A stretch of DNA of 64,000 nucleotides from Alteriqipengyuania_B sp035481675 (GCF_035481675.1 NZ_JAYJJW010000001.1:992001-1056000), one strand, 5' to 3'. Positions 35,577-44,038 are shown, counted from the first letter of the stretch. Numbers and translations: made by a program. The notes: generated by a model not told the origin, from the sequence alone.

Positions 35577-35807
35577 ATGTCGCAATCAGTATCCGATATC
35601 CGCGGCCCCGCCGCCCAGCGCCGTGAGAACCGCGCCGCGAAGGCCAAGCTGCCGCCCAGCTACGACGTCCACTGGTCGCAGCGCCGCAAGGCCGAAGTCG
35701 TTCGCGCCGTGCGGGACAAGCTGATCACTTTCGATGAAGCGCGCTGGCGCTACCTGCTCAGCCGCAGCGAATTCGAAAGCTGGGAGCAGGAACTGGAAGA
35801 CGCCTGA
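35577..35807 (+). CDS. DUF1153 / SciP-like small DNA-binding protein
   Basis: 76 residues starting MSQSVSDIRGPAAQRRENRA. The core PSYDVHWSQRRKAEVVRAVR, then DKLITFDEARWRYLLSRSEF and ESWEQELEDA, matches the DUF1153 pattern (W-x-x-RRKA-x-VV-x-AVR...EA-x-x-RY-x-L-x-x-EF-x-SW). In Caulobacter SciP, a member of this family of about 90 residues, binds CtrA and represses its target genes in swarmer cells. This copy is somewhat shorter and its N terminus differs. It stands alone, after the ATP synthase terminator, with a GAAGGAG ribosome site. The role in CtrA control is inferred from the family. Confidence 0.82.
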   Translation: MSQSVSDIRGPAAQRRENRAAKAKLPPSYDVHWSQRRKAEVVRAVRDKLITFDEARWRYLLSRSEFESWEQELEDA

Positions 35808-35859
35808 GGTCCACCCGGTTCAGTCGGGCCTTCGGCAAAATCGCACCTGCCACGAAAAA

Positions 35860-35892
35860 GGGGCGCGACCATCTGGCCGCGCCCCCTTTTTT
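35860..35892. terminator. Bidirectional terminator between the SciP-like gene and the acidic lipoprotein
   Basis: GGGGCGCG and CGCGCCCC form an eight-base stem around a ten-base loop. AAAAA lies directly upstream and TTTTTT directly downstream, so it can terminate transcription from either strand. The two flanking genes converge on it. Confidence 0.85.
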
Positions 35893-35912
35893 GTTCGCTT
35901 GAAGCGAAAGGC

Positions 35913-36170
35913 TTACATGGCGCCTTCGTCGACAGCGTCTTCGTTCATGTCGCCAGCTTCGCCCATGGCGTCAGCTTCGGCATCCAGAGCTTCTTCAGCT
36001 GCTTCGTCACCCTGTGCTTCGGCGAGGTCGGCCTGCTCTTCAAGAAGGTCTTCCTGCGATTCAGCTTCCTGCTCAACCAGGTCTTCCTGAGCTTCCTGCT
36101 CCGACTCGGCGCAAGCGGCGAGCGAAAGAGCGGCTGCAGCAGCCATCGAGGTCATGATCAATTTACGCAT
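35913..36170 (-). CDS. Small, highly acidic lipoprotein
   Basis: 85 residues from MRKLIMTSMAAAAALSLAAC. The lipobox SLAAC ends at residue 20. The mature protein consists almost entirely of Glu, Asp, Ala, Gln and Leu (ESEQEAQEDLVEQEAESQED and so on to NEDAVDEGAM). The spacing of Leu, Val and Ala suggests an extended, possibly coiled-coil or disordered, highly negative chain. No family recognised. A start 13 codons further upstream is possible but lacks the basic signal start. It shares a bidirectional terminator with the SciP-like gene. Confidence 0.75.
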   Translation of the reverse strand: MRKLIMTSMAAAAALSLAACAESEQEAQEDLVEQEAESQEDLLEEQADLAEAQGDEAAEEALDAEADAMGEAGDMNEDAVDEGAM

Positions 36171-36236
36171 GGGATCTCCCTGTTTCTTTGCGTTGGTTCC
36201 CAACCACAATGGCCGAATGCCGGATGGGTTCCGGCT

Positions 36237-37136
36237 TTATGGCGAAATTTTGGCAGACTGCAAGCGGCCGGCATTCCACAGGTACAATCCTGCCCCGATA
36301 ATTAGCGCTGCCCCGACAAGGGTTTGCCAATCTGGAATGTCGCCGAACAGGACGATACCGAGCAGCGTGGCGACGAGCATCTGGACGTAGGTCATCGGCG
36401 CAACCGTGGCCGCCCCGGCGCGTGTCGTGCCGAGATAGACCAGCCAGTGGGCCGTCGTCGCCGTTACCGCGACCACCGCGCAGCGCAGCGCGACGTGCCA
36501 TTGCGGCCAGCCTATCGCCAGCTCCGGCAGGCCGCTCGCCACCCCCAGCAGGGCTGCGGTCACCAGTATCGGCGCGGCGATCGAGGCGATCGAGAACTGC
36601 ATCGCCAGCGGGCTCGCCAATCTGGCGGACATGCGGTTGCCGATCATCACGAAGCTCATCCCGATGGCGGAGCCCAGCGGCAGCAACGCAGACCAGTCGA
36701 AATCGGCCGGATCAGGGCGCAGCACCAGCATGACGCCGGCAAACCCCGTGACCAGCGAGATCCACGTCTCTTTGCGCGATTCCTCCCCCAGCATCACGAT
36801 GGCGAGCACGGCTGTCAGCATCGGGCTGGTGAAGACGATCGCCGTTGCGGTGGCCAGTGGCATCACGAACACCGCGCTGAAGAAGCAGAGCGTCGCAAAC
36901 GCCACCCCGGCGCCGCGCATCAGCTGCACGCCCGGGCGCGGCAGGCGGAAACCGCCCGCCCCTTCCCGCCGGTACAGCAGCACGCCGAGACCGATGGCAC
37001 CGAGCGTATAGCGCAGCGCCGCAACCCCGGTCGGCGGCCAGGCCCCGGCCATCGTCTTGATGATCGCATCGCCCACCGACAGGAAGGCAAATCCTGCCAG
37101 GGCAAAAAGCAATCCGCTGCGTTCGTCCTGCTGCAT
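36237..37136 (-). CDS. DMT superfamily (EamA) transporter
   Basis: 299 residues from MQQDERSGLLFALAGFAFLS. It has about ten hydrophobic helices in two EamA repeats, for example LRYTLGAIGLGVLLYRREGA, ATAIVFTSPMLTAVLAIVML and VAPMTYVQMLVATLLGIVLF. The family exports small metabolites such as amino acids across the inner membrane. The substrate is unknown. A longer frame starting at 37211 would overlap the divergent promoter region and is not preferred. It is divergent from the glycosyltransferase at 37266. Confidence 0.88.
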   Translation of the reverse strand: MQQDERSGLLFALAGFAFLSVGDAIIKTMAGAWPPTGVAALRYTLGAIGLGVLLYRREGAGGFRLPRPGVQLMRGAGVAFATLCFFSAVFVMPLATATAIVFTSPMLTAVLAIVMLGEESRKETWISLVTGFAGVMLVLRPDPADFDWSALLPLGSAIGMSFVMIGNRMSARLASPLAMQFSIASIAAPILVTAALLGVASGLPELAIGWPQWHVALRCAVVAVTATTAHWLVYLGTTRAGAATVAPMTYVQMLVATLLGIVLFGDIPDWQTLVGAALIIGAGLYLWNAGRLQSAKISP

Positions 37137-37202
37137 GCCGCGCGCTTTGGCAGGCTGCGGCGCAAAAGCAAGCGCGGGCCCGCGTGGCAGCGGCTCGCCA
37201 TG

Positions 37203-37218
37203 GTTTACCATTCCTTAA
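37203..37218. promoter_or_regulatory. Candidate CtrA-like site upstream of the glycan gene set
   Basis: GTTTACCATTCCTTAA contains TTTACCAT, one mismatch from the 8-base CtrA motif TTAACCAT described in alphaproteobacteria, plus a nearby TTAA. It lies about 48 bases before the GT2 start at 37266. The first 13 bases recur exactly before cpaF at 43945. Function is inferred from resemblance only. Confidence 0.35.
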
Positions 37219-37265
37219 GCCCGATGCGCGAAAGCCGGTTCGAACGGGGGCGAATTGCGGCACAC

Positions 37266-38273
37266 ATGACCAAGCTGATCATCCAGATTCCCTGCCTGAA
37301 CGAGGCGGAGGACCTGCCGGCCACATTGGCGGCCCTGCCCCGCCATGTGCCGGGCATCGACACGGTCGAATATCTCGTCATCGACGACGGTTCGAGCGAC
37401 GACACCGCCGGCATCGCCGCGCGCTGGGGCGTCCATCACATCGTCCGCCATCGCCGCAACCGGGGCCTTGCCGCCGCCTTCCAGAGCGGGGTGCGCGAGG
37501 CGCTGGCGCAAGGGGCGGACGTCATCGTCAACACCGATGCAGACGGGCAATACGAAGGTGCGGACATCGCGCTGCTGGTCGCGCCGGTGCTGGAAGGCCG
37601 CGCCGATATCGTCGTGGGCGACCGGGGCGTGGCGAAGAACGCGCATTTCGGCGGCTTCAAGCGCCGCCTGCAGCGCCTCGGCAGTGCCGCCGTGCGCAAG
37701 CTCAGCGCCACCGACATCACCGATGCCGTCAGCGGCTTTCGCGCCTTCAGCCGCGATGCCGCCCAGCGCCTGACGATCACAACCGAATTCAGCTATACCA
37801 CCGACATGCTGATTCAGGCCGGGCGCAAGCGCATGGCCATCGCCAGCGTGCCGATCCGCACCCACGCGACCCCGCGCCCCAGCCGCCTGTTCCGCAGCGT
37901 GCCGCGCTTTATCATGCAGACCGGCGTCACAATGGCGCGGGCCTATACGATGTACAATCCGCTGCGCGCCTTTGTTGGCAGCGGCCTCGTGGTCGCGCTG
38001 GTGGGGATGGTCCCGCTTTTGCGCTTCGTGTGGTTCTACCTGCAGGGACAGGGTGACGGGCACATCCAGTCGATCGTGATGGGCGGGGCGCTGCTCGTCA
38101 TCGGGGTGCTCCTGTGCATCCTCGGAGTGCTGGCCGACCTGGTTGCCGCCAACCGCAAGCTGCTCGAGGCGAACCTGCTCGAGATCCGGCAACTGCGCGA
38201 GAAGGTCGATGCGCAGGCAAAGGCCTTCTCTGACTCCTCCGATGAACACCCGCGCCGGTCGGCCACGGGATAG
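37266..38273 (+). CDS. Glycosyltransferase family 2, polyprenyl-phosphate sugar transferase type
   Basis: 335 residues starting MTKLIIQIPCLNEAEDLPAT. The GT-A core reads VEYLVIDDGSSDDTAGIAAR, then GADVIVNTDADGQYEGADIA with the DxD-type metal motif. The conserved VSGFRAFSRDAAQRL is typical of dolichyl/polyprenyl-phosphate glycosyltransferases (DPM1/DPG synthase group). Two C-terminal hydrophobic helices (FVGSGLVVALVGMVPLLRFV and SIVMGGALLVIGVLLCILGV) anchor it, and a short coiled coil ends the chain. It probably loads a sugar on a lipid carrier for use by the GT39-like protein four bases downstream. Confidence 0.87.
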   Translation: MTKLIIQIPCLNEAEDLPATLAALPRHVPGIDTVEYLVIDDGSSDDTAGIAARWGVHHIVRHRRNRGLAAAFQSGVREALAQGADVIVNTDADGQYEGADIALLVAPVLEGRADIVVGDRGVAKNAHFGGFKRRLQRLGSAAVRKLSATDITDAVSGFRAFSRDAAQRLTITTEFSYTTDMLIQAGRKRMAIASVPIRTHATPRPSRLFRSVPRFIMQTGVTMARAYTMYNPLRAFVGSGLVVALVGMVPLLRFVWFYLQGQGDGHIQSIVMGGALLVIGVLLCILGVLADLVAANRKLLEANLLEIRQLREKVDAQAKAFSDSSDEHPRRSATG

Positions 38274-38277
38274 GCGC

Positions 38278-39900
38278 ATGCAGACCGCAATCGCCCGGCG
38301 TCCGACCTTCAGCCTCCCCGCCTGGCTCGCCGACGGGCGCACGCTCGCCATGGCCTGCGGCCTCGCTATCTTGGCCATGCAGGTCGAACTGATTTTCGCC
38401 AAAAGCGTGAACTGGGACGAATTCTTCGGTTTCGGCCAGATCCACCAGTGGCTGCGCGGCGAGCCGGTGCCGGTCCTGCAGGTGCCCTATGTCTACCTGT
38501 TCGGCTGGGTGCCAGGCTTGCCCGGTGGTGCCATCGACCACATCTTGGCCATCCGGGCGCTGATCCTGCCGTTCGAACTGCTCACCGCTGCCGTGATCTT
38601 CGACCTCGCCCGCCGCTTTGCCAGCCGCAATGCCGCACTGCTGGCGGCGATGTCCTATATCGGCGGGGGACACGTGTTCCTCCACGCCTTCGCCCTGCGC
38701 GCCGACATGATTGCGGCAAGCCTGCTGATGGGCGTGCTGTGGGTGGTCCTCACCCGGCCGCTTCGCTTGCCCGCGCTGGTGGGCGCCGCGCTTCTCTTCG
38801 CCCTTGCAATGATCGCCACGATCAAGAGCGTCCTCTATGCGCCCGCAATCCTTGCCGCCCTGTGGTGGCGCCGGGACAGCCTGCCCCTGCGTCTCCTGAT
38901 GCCCGCTGCGGCAGTGGCGGCAGGCCTGGGCCTCGTCGCCCTGATCGCGACAGGGGCTGCCGGTCCGTTGGTTGCGATGGCAGCCTCGTCTGCCGAACGC
39001 ATGTTCGATGGCGGGCTGTTCCCGCAAGGCGGCTATCTCGCCGACCAGCTGCTGACCGCACCGATCCTCACGATCATGTTGCTCGCCGGCGCTGTCGTCC
39101 TGTGGCAGCGGTGCCGGCAGGCCCTGCCCTTCCTCGCCGCGTGCCTCGTGCCGCTGCTGGCCGTCGCGATCTATCGCAACGCCTTTCCCTATTACTACGT
39201 CTTTGCGCTGCCGCCTGCGATGATGGTCGCCGCGGCCGGGGCGGACTGGATGCAGACGCGTTATGGCCTTGCGCCCGTCGCTGCCGTGCTGGCGCTCAAT
39301 GCGCTTGCCCTCTCCCTCTCGGAAAACCGCCAGGTCCTGCGCGACCAGCGCACCGTGCACGCGGGGATCGCCGAGATTTTCCCCGAGTCTGTCACCTATA
39401 TCGACGATGCCGCTTTCGTCGGCCCCTTCCCCCGCGCGGTGCATCACTTCGCGAGCGGCTGGGGCCTGTCGGGCTATCGCGCCGGAGGCGTGCCGAGCTA
39501 TCGCATGGCGATGGAGCAGCGCGTCGTCCCCTTCCTGCTGCGCGAAGGCCCGGCGATGGAGAATTTCGATCCGGCAAGGGACGGCGAATTGACACTGCTG
39601 GGCGAAGATACCGCGGCCTTGCGCGACAGTTACATCCGCCACTGGGGCAAGGTCTTCGTGGCCGGCAAGCGGATCGGTCCGGGGACGGGGCGGATCGAGG
39701 TGCTGGTACCGGGCACCTACACCGTCGAGGGCTCCGCCGTCACCGTCGACGGCCAGACCCATGCACCGGGCCGGACGGTCGTCTTGCAGCGCGGCGAACA
39801 TGCGGTGTCTGCGCAGGCGCCCGCGACCTTGCGCTGGGGAGACCATTTGCCGCGCCCGGCCTTTGCGTGGCCCGACGGGGCGCTCTACACCAACTATTGA
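38278..39900 (+). CDS. GT39/ArnT-like membrane glycosyltransferase
   Basis: 540 residues with roughly ten transmembrane helices, for example TLAMACGLAILAMQVELIFA, ALVGAALLFALAMIATIKSV and ILTIMLLAGAVVLWQRC. The Asp-Glu pair in FAKSVNWDEFFGFGQIHQWL lies in the first periplasmic loop, where GT39/GT-C enzymes keep their catalytic acidic residue. A soluble C-terminal domain of about 130 residues follows. Members move a sugar from a polyprenyl-phosphate donor to an acceptor outside the membrane. It sits between a lipid-linked sugar synthase and a GT4 gene, and its stop overlaps the next start (TGATG). Confidence 0.75.
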   Translation: MQTAIARRPTFSLPAWLADGRTLAMACGLAILAMQVELIFAKSVNWDEFFGFGQIHQWLRGEPVPVLQVPYVYLFGWVPGLPGGAIDHILAIRALILPFELLTAAVIFDLARRFASRNAALLAAMSYIGGGHVFLHAFALRADMIAASLLMGVLWVVLTRPLRLPALVGAALLFALAMIATIKSVLYAPAILAALWWRRDSLPLRLLMPAAAVAAGLGLVALIATGAAGPLVAMAASSAERMFDGGLFPQGGYLADQLLTAPILTIMLLAGAVVLWQRCRQALPFLAACLVPLLAVAIYRNAFPYYYVFALPPAMMVAAAGADWMQTRYGLAPVAAVLALNALALSLSENRQVLRDQRTVHAGIAEIFPESVTYIDDAAFVGPFPRAVHHFASGWGLSGYRAGGVPSYRMAMEQRVVPFLLREGPAMENFDPARDGELTLLGEDTAALRDSYIRHWGKVFVAGKRIGPGTGRIEVLVPGTYTVEGSAVTVDGQTHAPGRTVVLQRGEHAVSAQAPATLRWGDHLPRPAFAWPDGALYTNY

Positions 39901-40982
39901 TGACCGCGCCGCGCATCCTGTTCGTGACCCGCAAGTGGGCACCCGCGATCGGCGGGATGGAGACCTACAGTCACCGCCTCAGCGAGGAGCTTGCCGGCAT
40001 AGAGCCGGTCGAAGTGGTCGCCCTGCCCGGCCGCGACGACGGTTCACCGCCCTCCGCAGCGGCCTTGCTCGGCTTCCCCTTTACCGTTTTGCGCCGCTGG
40101 TTCGCGCGCGACACCGTGCCCGAAGTGCTGCATCTCGGCGACATGGCGATCTGGCCGCTCGGCCTGCTGGCAAAGCTGTTCGCGCCGGGACGGCAGGTGG
40201 TGCTTTCCGCCCATGGTACGGACGTATCCTACCCTGCGCGCGGGGGCTTTCTCGGCAAGGCTTACGGCGCTTACCAAAGGCTAGGTGCGCGGCTTCTGGG
40301 ACGGCGCGCAGCGGTGGTGGCCAATTCGGATACTACGGCGGAGGCGGCCCGCGGACTGGGCTGGCACGTCGCGGCGATCGTGCCGTTGGGGACGGATCTG
40401 CGCGCGCCTCAGGAACCCGAACAACACACCGACGAAATCCTTTTCGCCGGCCGCCTCGTCACCCGCAAGGGTTGCGGGTGGTTCGTGCGCGAGGTCCTGC
40501 CGCTGCTGCCGGAGCGCTTCACGCTCGCCGTGGCGGGGACCGGCTGGAAGGATGAAGAAGCCTTCGTGACCCGACACGCGCGCGTGCGTTTCCTTGGCGG
40601 GCTCGACCAGGCCAAGCTCGCCCGCGCCTATGGCCGGGCGCTGTGCGTCATCGTGCCCAATATCGAGCTTGCGAACGGCGAATTCGAAGGGTTCGGCCTC
40701 GTCGCGCCGGAAGCGGCCGCGTGCGGCGGCGTGGTCCTTGCCGCGCGAACCGGCGGCCTGACCAGCGCCGTGCGTGACGGTGAGACCGGGTTCCTTCTGC
40801 CGCCCGGCGATGCCGCAAAGTGGAGAGCGCAGATCGAGGCAGTCGCGGAATGGAGCGAGGCTGAGCGTTCGGACTTTACCCGTAATGCAGCGAAGGTCGC
40901 GACCGAACATTACAGCTGGCCCCGCGCGGCGCGCGAGACCTTTGCCGTTTACGCGCTGCCTTCGCCCGCTTTCCAGGCCTGA
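39900..40982 (+). CDS. Glycosyltransferase family 4
   Basis: 360 residues starting MTAPRILFVTRKWAPAIGGM. The GT-B fold is shown by the N-terminal WAPAIGGMETYSHRLSEELA and by the C-terminal nucleotide-sugar region EILFAGRLVTRKGCGWFVRE, then NIELANGEFEGFGLVAPEAA with the E-x7-E motif. It would transfer a sugar from a nucleotide donor in the cytosol. It is the third gene of the plus-strand set (GT2, GT39-like, GT4) and overlaps the convergent GT2 gene at 40949 by 34 bases. Confidence 0.92.
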   Translation: MTAPRILFVTRKWAPAIGGMETYSHRLSEELAGIEPVEVVALPGRDDGSPPSAAALLGFPFTVLRRWFARDTVPEVLHLGDMAIWPLGLLAKLFAPGRQVVLSAHGTDVSYPARGGFLGKAYGAYQRLGARLLGRRAAVVANSDTTAEAARGLGWHVAAIVPLGTDLRAPQEPEQHTDEILFAGRLVTRKGCGWFVREVLPLLPERFTLAVAGTGWKDEEAFVTRHARVRFLGGLDQAKLARAYGRALCVIVPNIELANGEFEGFGLVAPEAAACGGVVLAARTGGLTSAVRDGETGFLLPPGDAAKWRAQIEAVAEWSEAERSDFTRNAAKVATEHYSWPRAARETFAVYALPSPAFQA

Positions 40983-41743
40983 TTGCGTAGTTGCAGGTTC
41001 GATAGGCCACGCTTCGCGAAACGGCGGCGCAGGAATTTGTCGAAGAACCAGCTTTCGCGGCCGGCGGGAACCAGCTTGTAGAGCAGTCTCTCCAGCCGGT
41101 TCCAGTGCGCGTCGCTGCGATCGCTGCGCCGGTCCGAAGCACGGCAAACGAGGCGCGGATCATAGGCAATGCCGCCGTATTCGCGCACGCGGCAGACGAT
41201 TTCGTGGTCTTCCAGCACAAACGGCCAGCGCGCCGGATCGAAGCCGCCCGCCTGCTCCAGCGCGTCGCGCCGGAAGGCTTGCGCACACCCCCCGCCGTGG
41301 CATTTGCGCGGCCACAATGCGATCTGCATCCGCTTGCTCGGCGAGACCTGCGAACGACGCTGGTCGGAGCCGGTGTTAATACCGATCACCATGGCGGCGT
41401 CGGGGTTGGCATCGAAAGCGGCGAGCAGCCTTTCGACGTAGTCGGGCGGGTAGAATGTGTCGGCGTCCAGCGTGCCGACAAATTCATGCGTAGCGACAGC
41501 CATCCCTGCGACAAGCGCGTTGGTCTTGCCCGGCGACGGCTCCGACACGAAACGCCCGCGCAACCGCGGCGATCGATCGAGTTCTGCCTTTGCAATGGCG
41601 ACCGACCCGTCGGTTGAACCATTATCGACAAGCACCAGCTCGAAGTCCCCGCATGCCTGTGCGGCCAGGCTGGCAAGAGTGTCCGCGATAAAATCCGCTT
41701 CGTTGTAGAACGGAAGGACAAAGGTGATGCGCGGTTCGGCCAT
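40949..41743 (-). CDS. Glycosyltransferase family 2
   Basis: 264 residues from MAEPRITFVLPFYNEADFIA. The GT-A signature is FELVLVDNGSTDGSVAIAKA, followed by the metal-binding motif in VGTLDADTFYPPDYVERLLA and the acceptor-side WPFVLEDHEIVCRVREYGGI. There are no clear membrane helices, so it is likely cytosolic or peripheral. The start shares a base with the stop of the upstream GT2 gene (TGATG), so flippase, GT2 and this gene form one minus-strand operon. The donor sugar cannot be read from sequence. Confidence 0.9.
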   Translation of the reverse strand: MAEPRITFVLPFYNEADFIADTLASLAAQACGDFELVLVDNGSTDGSVAIAKAELDRSPRLRGRFVSEPSPGKTNALVAGMAVATHEFVGTLDADTFYPPDYVERLLAAFDANPDAAMVIGINTGSDQRRSQVSPSKRMQIALWPRKCHGGGCAQAFRRDALEQAGGFDPARWPFVLEDHEIVCRVREYGGIAYDPRLVCRASDRRSDRSDAHWNRLERLLYKLVPAGRESWFFDKFLRRRFAKRGLSNLQLRNQAWKAGEGSA

Positions 41744-42486
41744 CAGGCAGCCCGAATGCGCTTGTAAGTCGCATAAAGCGCCCACCAGCCACGATAGAAC
41801 AACCGCATCGGCAGGTTCGAATGGCGTAAATGAAGGCCTTTCACTTCCAACAATCGTTTTGCCAGCGTCGGCCAATCCGACCGGGTACTTATTCCGGTTT
41901 CCGGCATGATCGACAGCGGCATATCTACTGGCTTGCAAACCGCGCCGGCGCGCCGGGCCCTGACCAGCCAATCGTAATCGACCGCGATCCGGTAGGCAGG
42001 ATCGAAATTCCCGATCCTCTTGAAAAGGCAGAGCTTCGCGAAAAGCCCCTGATGAGGAACAGGCATGAAGAAGAAGCTCCGCATCCCCAGCGTCCCGGCC
42101 GGCAAGAGCTGATCGCGATGTTCGCCGCGGAGGATGACGGGAAAGGAAACCAGTTCCTCGCCCTCGAGATGGACGGCGGCCGACGCCAATGCCTCACGAT
42201 CGATAAAATGATCCTCGGCCTGCAGGACTACCACATAATCGCCACTGGCAAGTTCCACGCCCTTGCGCAAAGCGTCGCCGATCCCCTCGTCGGGTTCGCT
42301 GATCCAGGTCACATCCTTGCCGAGCGATTTGAGGAATTCGACCGTGCCATCGGTCGATCCGCCGTCGACGACGATGTGCTCGATATCCGCATAGGTCTGC
42401 TCGGCGACGCTGGCGACTGTGGCCTTGAGCCCTGCGAGTGCATTGAAATTGGCGGTGATGACGCTGATCCGTGGTGTGCCGCTCAT
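41743..42486 (-). CDS. Glycosyltransferase family 2
   Basis: 247 residues from MSGTPRISVITANFNALAGL. The core is IEHIVVDGGSTDGTVEFLKS with SGDYVVVLQAEDHFIDREAL; the usual DxD is replaced by QAED, which is common in the WcaA/WfgS-like subgroup (IDGGSTDGT). It ends ALYATYKRIRAA. Members act in O-antigen, capsule or exopolysaccharide assembly. It overlaps the flippase stop by four bases (ATGA) and the next GT2 start by one base, showing tight coupling. Confidence 0.9.
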   Translation of the reverse strand: MSGTPRISVITANFNALAGLKATVASVAEQTYADIEHIVVDGGSTDGTVEFLKSLGKDVTWISEPDEGIGDALRKGVELASGDYVVVLQAEDHFIDREALASAAVHLEGEELVSFPVILRGEHRDQLLPAGTLGMRSFFFMPVPHQGLFAKLCLFKRIGNFDPAYRIAVDYDWLVRARRAGAVCKPVDMPLSIMPETGISTRSDWPTLAKRLLEVKGLHLRHSNLPMRLFYRGWWALYATYKRIRAA

Positions 42487-43796
42487 GACAGTGCCTCCCG
42501 CAATTGCGCGCCGTACAGCGCCCACAGGCGCCGCGAGGCGGATACCGGGTCTAGCGCGCGAACCAGCCGGGCCGTCCACGCGCGGGTCTCCGGAAACAGC
42601 ATTGCCGCGACGATCGTCGCGAACAGGAACGCGAACCACGTGGCAATCGCCGCGCCGGCCCAGCCCCACAGCGGGATCAGCACCGCGTTGAGCGCGATGT
42701 TGACTGCTGCAGCCAGGGCGGCCGCGCCGGCCGACTGCCACACCAGCCCGCGCACCGTCAGCAGCGTCCCGAAGGCGAAATAGAGGAAATAAAGCGGGGT
42801 TGCGGCACTGAGGGTCAGGACCATCGCCAGCGCCGGGGCGTAAACGGCTCCGAACACCGGCACCAGCAGCAGCGCGCAGCCCAACGCGGTAACGGCGACG
42901 ACCGGCCATGCGGCCAGCGCGAAAATGTCGAGAACTCGCTGCGAGAAGGTTTCGAAATCGATCGCCGGATCCGCATGGTTGCGCACCGTGGCCGACGTTA
43001 GCGTCGCCTGAAGGACGACAGGAACGAACCACGCAAGCTCCGCAAGGCGCGCCGCCAGCCCGTATTGACCGAGTTCCGCCTCGCCCACCATCCAGCCGAG
43101 CATCAGCTGGTCCACCCGCATGACCCCGGCCATGCACAGCGTGGCGATCATCAGGGGGAACCCTTCGCGCGAAAGGGCGCGCGCATCCGGTTGCGGGCGG
43201 GACGCAGGCATTATCGGCGAAAGCATCAGCCATGCGGCGATCCCGGCGACGGCCGCCAGAACGGCCTCTGCGCTGCGCAGCGCCACCATGGCTTCCAGCG
43301 AGGGCGCCTCTATCGCCGCCCACGCCGTCACCGCCGCGATTGCGACGATCACGGCAATGCGCATCGCGGCGAAACGGCCGACCTGTTCGCGGGCCTTGAC
43401 CGCCGTGGCGAAGCTTTCCCCCGGGCTTACCAGCACGGCCACCAACGCAATGGCGACGATGGTTGCGGTCACACCCTCCGGCGGCGTGCGCATCGCGAAA
43501 AGCGCGGCGCCGACCACGGCGGCAAGGAGCATGGCGGGCACGGTCACTCCCATCGCGGCACGCAGGATCGAACGCCCCTTGTCCGGAGCAGCGGCAATGC
43601 GGCGCATCACCACCGGCTCCATGCCGAAGCGGGCCAGCGGCAGGACCAGCACGGCAAGCCCGATGGCCCAGCTATAGGCACCGAACCCCGCCGGGCCGAG
43701 CGCGCGGGCGACCAGCGTCATGACCGCAAGTCCGGCGAAAAGCCGGGCCAGCATCTCGCCCGAAAGCCATCCGAAATTTGCAAGCAAACGTCGCAT
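42483..43796 (-). CDS. Polysaccharide flippase (Wzx/MVF-type oligosaccharide exporter)
   Basis: 437 residues with about twelve hydrophobic helices. It starts MRRLLANFGWLSGEMLARLF, the amphipathic N terminus typical of Wzx/RfbX proteins, then VARALGPAGFGAYSWAIGLA. Later segments such as LGQYGLAARLAELAWFVPVV and LSAATPLYFLYFAFGTLLTV fit the polysaccharide-biosynthesis family. It would flip undecaprenol-linked repeat units to the periplasm. It heads a minus-strand operon with two GT2 genes. No Wzy polymerase or chain-length regulator is visible in the window. Confidence 0.85.
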   Translation of the reverse strand: MRRLLANFGWLSGEMLARLFAGLAVMTLVARALGPAGFGAYSWAIGLAVLVLPLARFGMEPVVMRRIAAAPDKGRSILRAAMGVTVPAMLLAAVVGAALFAMRTPPEGVTATIVAIALVAVLVSPGESFATAVKAREQVGRFAAMRIAVIVAIAAVTAWAAIEAPSLEAMVALRSAEAVLAAVAGIAAWLMLSPIMPASRPQPDARALSREGFPLMIATLCMAGVMRVDQLMLGWMVGEAELGQYGLAARLAELAWFVPVVLQATLTSATVRNHADPAIDFETFSQRVLDIFALAAWPVVAVTALGCALLLVPVFGAVYAPALAMVLTLSAATPLYFLYFAFGTLLTVRGLVWQSAGAAALAAAVNIALNAVLIPLWGWAGAAIATWFAFLFATIVAAMLFPETRAWTARLVRALDPVSASRRLWALYGAQLREALS

Positions 43797-43882
43797 CGAA
43801 GCGCAGCCGCCCCTTTCCCGTGCTCGCGCATGCCCGCTCGCGCGCGCACCGCAGATACAGCCGTTTCCTAGGCGGGGCGTGG

Positions 43883-43957
43883 TTAACGCGGTGTAAAACC
43901 CCCGGTAAATCGTAAATGCGCGTTTCCAAGGCGATTTCCGGTTTGTTTACCATTCCT
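43883..43957. promoter_or_regulatory. Candidate CtrA-like sites upstream of cpaF
   Basis: Two elements lie in the 242-base gap between the flippase and cpaF. TTAA-N7-TAAA at 43883-43897 is one base off the CtrA full-site TTAA-N7-TTAA. GTTTACCATTCCT at 43945-43957 is identical to the element at 37203 and near the TTAACCAT motif. Pilus genes are classical CtrA targets. No direct evidence of binding exists here. The rest of the gap holds no gene or tRNA. Confidence 0.35.
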
Positions 43958-44038
43958 GCCTACCACAGCCGGCGTAACAGGGCCCGGCCATGACCGTCGG
44001 GCGTCACGGGTCGTATCCGGCCGGGGAGACAGGGAACG

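Noticed and set aside
41743..43323. A 526-codon frame giving a GT2 protein fused to a long N-terminal part
   Set aside because: The upstream part overlaps the flippase in another frame and has no motif. The ATG at 42486 gives a standard GT2 N terminus and an ATGA junction.
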